DNA from: Clostridiales bacterium
Lineage (GTDB): Bacteria > Bacillota > Clostridia > Lachnospirales > CAG-274
Direction of reading: 5' to 3'
NCBI GenBank assembly: GCA_021202835.1
Contig: JAJQCI010000366.1
Span: 1 to 11,634, forward strand
DNA length: 11,634 nt
Below the pieces are notes generated by a model, which saw only the letters and a program-made list of their open reading frames with translations, did not search any database and had not been told where the DNA came from. A program made the position numbers and the translations under genes. This document shows, piece by piece, positions 7,501-11,634 of this stretch (position 1 is its first letter; every line of letters begins with the position of its first letter).

Positions 7501-8048
7501 TAGTCGGAACCTATTATTTCCGCAATAACAGCCCTTAGGTCAAAGCTTTTAAGATATGATAAAAAGCCTTCCTGTTCTTCATCTGTGTTGTAGAGGATAG
7601 TGTAGCTTTGTTTAGGCACACTTATGTATTTAATCTGATAGCTTGAGGGCTTCTGCATACCCAGCTTGTTTATGGCAACCTCTTCAATATATTCCAAATT
7701 AAGGTTGTTGTCAAATTCGTTTTCAAGATAATAGTTGTCCTCTTTAAGCTCGTTAAGCTCTGACTGGAGAGCGGCTATATCCGACGAAAGCTGATAGTTA
7801 TAGCCGTAAATACAGAGAAAGGCTATCGCCGAAACTGCGGCCAAAACCATTATGCCCACAAGGGCCGCCCTGTGAATAAAGCCGTATTCGTCAACCCTTA
7901 TGGTTTCAGATTCGCTTTCTGATGTGTTTCTGCGGCTTGTATCCACTGCAGTGGTATAAGCCCTTGCCGTACTTCCGTAATTATAGGGACTGTTATAAGA
8001 AGAATAGCGTGTTGCTGTTCTTCTGCGTCCTGATTGTCTGTTGTTCAT
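7500..8048 (-). CDS. ftsL: FtsL-like septum assembly protein (bitopic, coiled coil)
   Basis: A 182-aa single-pass membrane protein in the ftsL position, between rsmH and the FtsI-type PBP. It has a basic, Tyr/Ser-rich cytoplasmic tail (1-60, starting MNNRQSGRRR), a membrane segment (about 61-83), and an extracytoplasmic coiled coil (about 84-116) with leucine heptads. The ending YIEEVAINKLGM (120-131) is typical of the FtsL/DivIC family. In that family the coiled coil pairs with DivIC/FtsB and holds the septal PBP and FtsW in the divisome. The sequence is too divergent to exclude a DivIC-type member; position favours FtsL. Start chosen at the ATG at 8048 because AAGGAG (8062-8057) sits 8 bases before it; an in-frame ATG at 8180 would add 44 atypical residues and overlap rsmH by 53 bases. 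The C-terminal tail after about 160 is unexplained. Confidence 0.82.
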   Translation of the reverse strand: MNNRQSGRRRTATRYSSYNSPYNYGSTARAYTTAVDTSRRNTSESESETIRVDEYGFIHRAALVGIMVLAAVSAIAFLCIYGYNYQLSSDIAALQSELNELKEDNYYLENEFDNNLNLEYIEEVAINKLGMQKPSSYQIKYISVPKQSYTILYNTDEEQEGFLSYLKSFDLRAVIAEIIGSD

Positions 8049-8056
8049 ATTTCCAA

Positions 8057-8062
8057 CTCCTT
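8057..8062 (-). promoter_or_regulatory. Ribosome binding site that decides the FtsL-like start
   Basis: AAGGAG with an 8-base spacer to the ATG at 8048-8046. It supports the 182-aa form over the longer upstream start. The 79 bases between rsmH and this gene (8049-8127) show no other clear feature. Confidence 0.75.
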
Positions 8063-8127
8063 GAGGGGTTCGACATCTGTTAAGTAACCGATTATTAATT
8101 TGCAAAAACATATAACCGGAATTTTCC

Positions 8128-9051
8128 TTAAAGCCTTTCGGCAATTCGAAGCTTTGCGCTGTGAGCCCTGTTGTTTTCACTGAGCTCGGCTTCTCCTGCC
8201 GTAACTGGCTTTTTTGTGATTATTTTTACCAAAGACTTTTTTCCGCATACGCAAACGGGAAACTCCCTTGGGCAGGTGCAGGGGTTTTCAAGCCGCCTGA
8301 ACGTGTTTTTGACTATTCTGTCTTCCAGCGAATGGAAGGTTATAATACAAATTCTTCCTCCCGGGGCAAGTTTCTCCGTCATAGCTTCAATCGTGTCTTC
8401 GATTATGCCCAGTTCGTTGTTTACTTCTATTCTTATTGCCTGAAAGGTACGCTTTGAGGGGTGTCCCCCTGTTTCACGGGCCTTTTTGGGTATTGCCTTT
8501 TTGATTACGGTGTTAAGCTCAAAAGTTGTTTCTATTGGCTTAACACGCCTTTCTTCTATAATAAACTTTGCTATTCTCCTTGCCCATCTTTCTTCACCGT
8601 AATCTTTAATAACACGGCAAAGCTCGTCTTCAGAGTAGGAATTTACAACATCGTAGGCTGAAAAATCTCTGTCTCTGTCCATCCTCATATCAAGATGAGC
8701 GTCGGTGTTGTATGAAAAGCCTCTTTCTCCGTTGTCAAACTGATAAGAAGAAACACCAAGGTCCAAAAGAAAACCGTCGGCCTTGTCTATCGATAAGCTG
8801 TCTAAAATTTCTTTTATGTTGCAAAAATTGTCATGCACCAGCTTAAAGCCTTCAAAGCCCTTAAGCCTTTCCTCTGCGGCTGTTATGGCTTCTCTGTCTC
8901 TGTCGATGCCTATGAGCCGGCCTCCTGCCTTTAAAATTTCAAGGCTGTGACCTCCGCCGCCCAGGGTTCCGTCAACATATAAGCCGCCGGGTTTTATTTT
9001 AAGCCCTTCTATGCTTTCGTTTTTCAAAACAGATATATGTTTAAATTCCAT
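8128..9051 (-). CDS. rsmH: RsmH (MraW), 16S rRNA m4C1402 N4-methyltransferase
   Basis: This SAM-dependent enzyme methylates N4 of C1402 in the ribosomal P site of 16S rRNA. The 307-aa length fits the family. Visible motifs are the SAM loop VDGTLGGGGHS (26-36), LLDLGVSSYQFD (95-106), the helical insert with KRTFQAIRIEVN (200-211), ITFHSLEDRIVK (237-248), a Cys cluster CTCPREFPVCVCG (258-270), and the C-terminal AHSAKLRIAER segment (297-306). Its ATG shares one base with the mraZ stop (TAATG), and GAGGGG inside the end of mraZ serves as ribosome binding site, so translation is coupled. Second gene of the dcw cluster, as is usual. Confidence 0.96.
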   Translation of the reverse strand: MEFKHISVLKNESIEGLKIKPGGLYVDGTLGGGGHSLEILKAGGRLIGIDRDREAITAAEERLKGFEGFKLVHDNFCNIKEILDSLSIDKADGFLLDLGVSSYQFDNGERGFSYNTDAHLDMRMDRDRDFSAYDVVNSYSEDELCRVIKDYGEERWARRIAKFIIEERRVKPIETTFELNTVIKKAIPKKARETGGHPSKRTFQAIRIEVNNELGIIEDTIEAMTEKLAPGGRICIITFHSLEDRIVKNTFRRLENPCTCPREFPVCVCGKKSLVKIITKKPVTAGEAELSENNRAHSAKLRIAERL

Positions 9052-9467
9052 TAAAGCAGCCCCTCGGCAAATTCGTTGCCCATAAACTCATCAGATGTGG
9101 TATATGCTTCCCACGCATGTCTGTCCCAAATTTCTATGTGGTCGTTTAAGCCTACGGAAATAACGTCCTTTTCTATTTTGGCGTGATTTCTAAGGCTTTC
9201 GGGAATAATAACCCGGCCGTTTCCGTCGGCTTCGCAGGGGGTGGGGGTGAAAAATCTCATAAGCTTTCTGGCGTTGGGGTTATTAATCGAAAAGGTGCCT
9301 ATGTTTTTGGCACGGAACTCTTCATAGCCCTGTAATGTAAAGACATAAAGACAGCCGTCATAGCCCCTTGTCATAACAAAGCTTTCACCCAGCTCTTCTC
9401 TGAATTTAGCCGGCACGATTATTCGGTTTTTCTTATCTATAGAATGAAGATATTCGCCCATAAACAT
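9051..9467 (-). CDS. mraZ: MraZ, transcriptional regulator of the dcw cluster
   Basis: MraZ is a small DNA-binding protein of the AbrB/SpoVT swapped-hairpin type that forms ring oligomers and controls its own operon in the species studied. The 138-aa product (family about 143) has two tandem half-sites: MGEYLHSIDKKNRIIVPAKF (3-22) and the related CEADGNGRVIIPESLR (78-93). The start MFMGEY is the common family N-terminus; a modest Shine-Dalgarno (GGTGAT) lies 5 bases before the ATG at 9467. It is the first gene of the cluster, and four 10-bp-spaced boxes that look like its binding site lie 51-85 bases upstream of its start. Confidence 0.95.
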   Translation of the reverse strand: MFMGEYLHSIDKKNRIIVPAKFREELGESFVMTRGYDGCLYVFTLQGYEEFRAKNIGTFSINNPNARKLMRFFTPTPCEADGNGRVIIPESLRNHAKIEKDVISVGLNDHIEIWDRHAWEAYTTSDEFMGNEFAEGLL

Positions 9468-9504
9468 AACAAATCACCGTTTTGCCTTTCGAAGCGCAGC
9501 GCCG

Positions 9505-9521
9505 GGGGATTAAACATCCCC
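9505..9521 (-). other. Small hairpin in the mraZ leader, overlapping the last MraZ-type box
   Basis: The minus strand reads GGGGAT, GTTTA, ATCCCC: a 6-bp stem with a 5-base loop about 38 bases before the mraZ ATG. Its left arm is the last box of the array (AGGGG), so the same bases could act as DNA site and RNA structure. It has no T-run and is not a terminator. Confidence 0.5.
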
Positions 9522-9552
9522 TTCAAACCACTTTAAACCACTTTCCTCCACC
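9518..9552 (-). promoter_or_regulatory. Probable MraZ operator: four 5-base boxes at exact 10-bp spacing
   Basis: Reading the minus strand: GGTGG (9552-9548), AGTGG (9542-9538), AGTGG (9532-9528) and AGGGG (9522-9518), each separated by 5 bases. MraZ of E. coli binds short G-rich direct repeats (TGGGN) with 5-base spacers just downstream of its promoter, and GTG-containing repeats are reported for other bacteria. Spacing, sequence and location at the start of the mraZ leader agree. The repeats are seen; binding is inferred. Confidence 0.78.
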
Positions 9553-9561
9553 GTTAATATG

Positions 9562-9590
9562 ATTTTAATATAAAAACGGAGATAATTCAA
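9562..9590 (-). promoter_or_regulatory. Candidate sigma-A promoter of mraZ (proximal)
   Basis: TTGAAT (9590-9585), a 17-base spacer, then TAAAAT (9567-9562); 4 of 6 and 5 of 6 consensus positions match. The expected start near 9555 falls just before the box array, so bound MraZ would cover the initiation region. Confidence 0.6.
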
Positions 9591-9626
9591 GCCCTAAAAA
9601 ATTATAAATTTATTATAATAAAGGGC
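9591..9626. repeat. AT-rich imperfect inverted repeat between the two mraZ promoters
   Basis: GCCCT and the matching AGGGC bound a segment containing ATTATAA and TTATAAT around ATTTA (plus strand). The stem is interrupted by unpaired A-runs and would be weak. It contains several TATAAT-like strings, so it may simply reflect AT-rich promoter DNA. Confidence 0.35.
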
Positions 9627-9688
9627 AAAGCTCAAAACCAAAACGGGCTATTTAGTTTTTAGACAAAATAAAAAATCTACATATTGAT

Positions 9689-9697
9689 ATTATACCA
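9689..9697 (-). promoter_or_regulatory. Candidate extended -10 promoter of mraZ (distal)
   Basis: TGGTATAAT on the minus strand is a full TATAAT with the TGn extension. The -35 region at a 17-base spacing is poor (TGCAAA, 9717-9712), which is common for extended -10 promoters. It would give mraZ an mRNA leader of about 215 bases. Confidence 0.5.
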
Positions 9698-9726
9698 CTA
9701 AACGTAATCAATTTGCAGACTTTTTG

Positions 9727-9748
9727 TAATAATTTCGTAACAATTTCG
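9727..9748. repeat. Tandem 11-bp direct repeat upstream of the distal mraZ promoter
   Basis: The plus strand reads TAATAATTTCG then TAACAATTTCG, ten of eleven bases equal. It ends about 10 bases upstream of the expected -35 position of the distal promoter, where an activator or UP-element would act. The helical-turn spacing is suggestive only, and the DNA is AT-rich. Confidence 0.45.
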
Positions 9749-9786
9749 AAATACTTAATCTTTCTTGCTTAATTCTTAACAAGTTA

Positions 9787-10833
9787 TTAACCACTGTCTC
9801 TTCCAAGCTTAACGGCGTTTGCCGCATGGCGCCTGTTTTCGTCCGAAAGCTTTGCATAGTGGGTTTTTGTGGTATTTACGTCACTGTGGCCCAAAACATC
9901 GGCTACCAGATATATGTCGCCGGTTTCTCTGTAGAGGGCCGTGCCGTAGGTTGAACGAAGCTTGTGAGGTGTTATTTTTTTAAGCGTCGTTACCATTTCT
10001 GAATATTTCTTAACAAGCTTCTGAACCGCCCTTACACCTATTCTTTTCTTCTGCATAGATAGAAAAAGGGCGTTTTCACTGCCGGCAAGGGGTTTGATTC
10101 CTTCTCTTTCGGCAAGATAAGCATAGAGAGCCTCTTCAACCTCCGCTCCGAAATATATAATAACCTCGTTTCCGCCCTTACGGGTTATTCTTATTCCGTT
10201 TGTGCCGAAGTCTATATCATTTATGTCTATGCCCACACATTCTGAAACACGAATGCCCGTTCCCAAAAACAGAGTTATGATAGCCGTGTCTCTGGCCGCC
10301 ATAAGGTCGTGATACTGCTTTTCTTTGGGGGATAAGCCCTCGCCGCTTTTTACAATGTCTATAAGCCTTGAAACCTCGGCGGGCTCAAGGGTCAAAATGC
10401 TTTTGTTGTGAATTTTAGGTGTGTCAACAAGCTCGCCGGGGTTTGAGATTATTATGTTTTTTTTATATAAGTAGGAAAACAAACGTCTTACGGCTGAAAG
10501 CTTTCGGCTTTTGCCCTTTTCGCCGTTAAATCTGTCTTTTTCACCCTGCTTGTAATAGCTTAAATATTCCAGATATTCTTCCAGATCCTCGGCTGTTATC
10601 ATATTCATATTTTTAAGTGTTATCTCTGAAATGTCTTTTCCTCTTAAATCTCTGTTTGTTTCGATTAAAAAGCCGAAAAAAACCTTTAAATCTCTGGCAT
10701 ATCCCAAACGGGTTCTTGCCGAGGTTGTTTCCGAAATATATCTGAAAAAGCCTCGGCAGAAAGATGGCAGAATATCTATTATCTCCCTTGCCTTTTCTAT
10801 ATTTTTCTTTTCCTCTTCTCTGTAATAATCCAT
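9787..10833 (-). CDS. XerC/XerD-type tyrosine recombinase
   Basis: A 348-aa site-specific recombinase with a SAM-like core-binding domain (about 25-130) and a C-terminal catalytic domain (about 150-340). All six expected catalytic residues are visible: Arg195 (GTGIRVSE), Lys219 (TRKGGNE), His290 and Arg293 (TPHKLRST), His316 (LGHSD) and the nucleophile Tyr326 (THYAKL). It is about 50 aa longer than typical XerC or XerD; part of the excess is a charged N-terminal helix (EEEKKNIEKARE). It could be the chromosome-dimer resolvase or a paralogue. No excisionase, att-like repeat or cargo is nearby, so nothing marks it as part of a mobile element. The ATG lies 4 bases after the PP-loop gene's stop, with GGTGAT overlapping that stop, so translation is probably coupled. 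Confidence 0.87.
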   Translation of the reverse strand: MDYYREEEKKNIEKAREIIDILPSFCRGFFRYISETTSARTRLGYARDLKVFFGFLIETNRDLRGKDISEITLKNMNMITAEDLEEYLEYLSYYKQGEKDRFNGEKGKSRKLSAVRRLFSYLYKKNIIISNPGELVDTPKIHNKSILTLEPAEVSRLIDIVKSGEGLSPKEKQYHDLMAARDTAIITLFLGTGIRVSECVGIDINDIDFGTNGIRITRKGGNEVIIYFGAEVEEALYAYLAEREGIKPLAGSENALFLSMQKKRIGVRAVQKLVKKYSEMVTTLKKITPHKLRSTYGTALYRETGDIYLVADVLGHSDVNTTKTHYAKLSDENRRHAANAVKLGRDSG

Positions 10834-10837
10834 AATA

Positions 10838-11548
10838 TCACCATCCGTCTATACCTGCTCTTTTTATTGCGCCAATTATTTTTTCTTCAAAATTGTCATA
10901 TTTCATAACATTTTCCTTAACAAAGCTCTTCATGCTTTCTCTTTTTGTGTTTCCGTCTGCAAGGCATTTGTTTTTCAGAACAGGCACATTGTAAAGATTG
11001 ACAAAGCCCTTTACGTCACATTCGGGAACGTAAACCAGCGGACGTATGTTTGTTATGTCTTTTCTGCTTAAATATGTAACGGGGCTGAATGTGTGGATTC
11101 TGCCCTCATAGAAAAGGCTCATAAAAAATGTTTCTATAACGTCGTCTCTGTTGTGGCCCAAAGCCACCTTGTTAAAGCCCAGCTCGTTAACGGCGTCGTG
11201 AAGGACGCCTTTTCTCATTTTCGAACAGAGAGAACAGGGATTTTTCTCTTTTCTTTCGTCAAATATAATGCTGCCTATGTCGGTGTGCCTTATGTAAAGA
11301 GGAACGCCGATATTTCGGCAGTAGCCCTCTATTCCCGAAAAGTCCATACCTTTAAAGCCCAAATCAACACAAATTCCGCAGAGTTCAAAATGTTTGGGGT
11401 AAAATATGGCCAAATTTTTGAGAGCGGTTAAAAGGGCAAGTGAATCCTTTCCGCCGGAAACCCCCACGGCGATTTTGTCGCCCTCTTCTATCATGTTATA
11501 TTCGTCAACAGCCCGTCTTACATAGCTTAAAAGCCTTTGAAGCTTCAT
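10838..11548 (-). CDS. TtcA-family PP-loop ATPase (probable tRNA thiolation enzyme)
   Basis: A 236-aa adenine nucleotide alpha-hydrolase of the TtcA/TtuA group. It has the PP-loop SGGKDS (31-36), a C-S-L-C pair at Cys105 and Cys108 followed by KMRKGVL, and LGHNRDDVIETF (130-141). TtcA activates C32 of certain tRNAs with ATP and replaces its oxygen with sulfur using a [4Fe-4S] cluster bound by the CxxC pair and a later cysteine; Cys195 (KNKCLADG) is the best candidate third ligand. The protein is shorter than E. coli TtcA (311 aa) and its C-terminal cysteine motif differs, so the exact tRNA target is uncertain. Start supported by GGGAGG (11563-11558) 9 bases before the ATG. It heads a two-gene unit with the recombinase. 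Confidence 0.8.
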   Translation of the reverse strand: MKLQRLLSYVRRAVDEYNMIEEGDKIAVGVSGGKDSLALLTALKNLAIFYPKHFELCGICVDLGFKGMDFSGIEGYCRNIGVPLYIRHTDIGSIIFDERKEKNPCSLCSKMRKGVLHDAVNELGFNKVALGHNRDDVIETFFMSLFYEGRIHTFSPVTYLSRKDITNIRPLVYVPECDVKGFVNLYNVPVLKNKCLADGNTKRESMKSFVKENVMKYDNFEEKIIGAIKRAGIDGW

Positions 11549-11571
11549 AAAATCAAACCTCCCGTAAATTT

Positions 11572-11600
11572 ATATTATCACCTTGGAAGCATTTTTTCAA
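11572..11600 (-). promoter_or_regulatory. Candidate promoter of the TtcA-like/recombinase unit
   Basis: TTGAAA (11600-11595), a 17-base spacer, then TAATAT (11577-11572); GATAAT two bases earlier is an alternative -10. The start would fall near 11566, giving a very short leader directly before GGGAGG. The DNA beyond, to the window edge, is AT-rich and shows no gene. Confidence 0.45.
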
Positions 11601-11634
11601 TATAATAATATGATATTTTTCAAATATAATACTT

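Larger units (their letters stand above)
9468..9786. other. Intergenic control region between the recombinase gene and mraZ (319 bases)
   Basis: This AT-rich stretch has no credible gene. Reading the minus strand it holds an 11-bp tandem repeat, a candidate extended -10 promoter, an AT-rich imperfect inverted repeat (9591-9626), a candidate sigma-A promoter, the MraZ-type box array, a small hairpin and the mraZ ribosome binding site. I see no terminator with a stable stem and T-run after the recombinase gene, so read-through into mraZ remains possible. Confidence 0.7.

Noticed and set aside
8049..8180. Upstream extension of the FtsL-like gene to an ATG at 8180
   Set aside because: It would overlap rsmH by 53 bases and add 44 residues unlike the family; the ATG at 8048 has a proper AAGGAG at 8 bases.
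9601..9786. Replication origin suggested by AT-richness
   Set aside because: No DnaA-box cluster (TTATNCACA type) is present and no origin genes are nearby; promoter elements explain the composition.
9787..10833. Integrase of a prophage or integrative element
   Set aside because: Flanking genes are housekeeping; no tRNA target, att repeats, excisionase or cargo genes are visible.
11578..11634. Near-repeat of TATATT(T)GAAAAA upstream of the TtcA-like gene
   Set aside because: Two copies are visible, but the DNA is so AT-rich that chance is likely and the region is cut by the window edge.

Overview
The window is a stretch of a low-GC Gram-positive chromosome, most likely an anaerobic member of the Clostridia. 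The evidence is the gene order, AT-rich intergenic DNA, strong Shine-Dalgarno sites and a MurE carrying the DNPR motif of meso-diaminopimelate enzymes. Every gene lies on the minus strand, so transcription runs from high to low coordinates. No tRNA, rRNA, CRISPR array, insertion sequence or phage gene was seen.

Two transcription units are apparent. The upstream one (about 11600 to 9787) encodes a TtcA-family PP-loop protein and, four bases later, a complete XerC/D-type tyrosine recombinase. A 319-base AT-rich control region (9468-9786) follows. It holds two candidate promoters, an 11-bp tandem repeat and four 5-base boxes spaced exactly 10 bp apart, which match the kind of site MraZ uses to control its own operon.

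The second unit is the division and cell wall (dcw) cluster: mraZ, rsmH, ftsL-like, a 779-aa class B penicillin-binding protein (PBP) with two PASTA domains, a 647-aa class B PBP with one PASTA domain, murE, murF, and the first 60 codons of mraY, which runs off the left edge. Order, sizes and PASTA counts of the PBP pair parallel pbpB-spoVD of Bacillus subtilis. MurE and MurF build UDP-MurNAc-pentapeptide, MraY puts it on undecaprenyl phosphate, and the class B PBPs crosslink the resulting strands. The FtsL-like protein would belong to the divisome core, while MraZ and RsmH are the usual regulatory and rRNA-modifying head of the cluster.

This is largely a conserved housekeeping region and I do not see a new system. 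The points most worth checking are: the MraZ operator array; the 116-base gap between the two PBP genes, with a sporulation-type (sigma-E-like) promoter match, a 16-bp palindrome and a perfect 12-bp inverted repeat; a KTA instead of KTG third active-site motif in the SpoVD-like PBP; and a low-complexity insertion inside the last PASTA domain of the first PBP.
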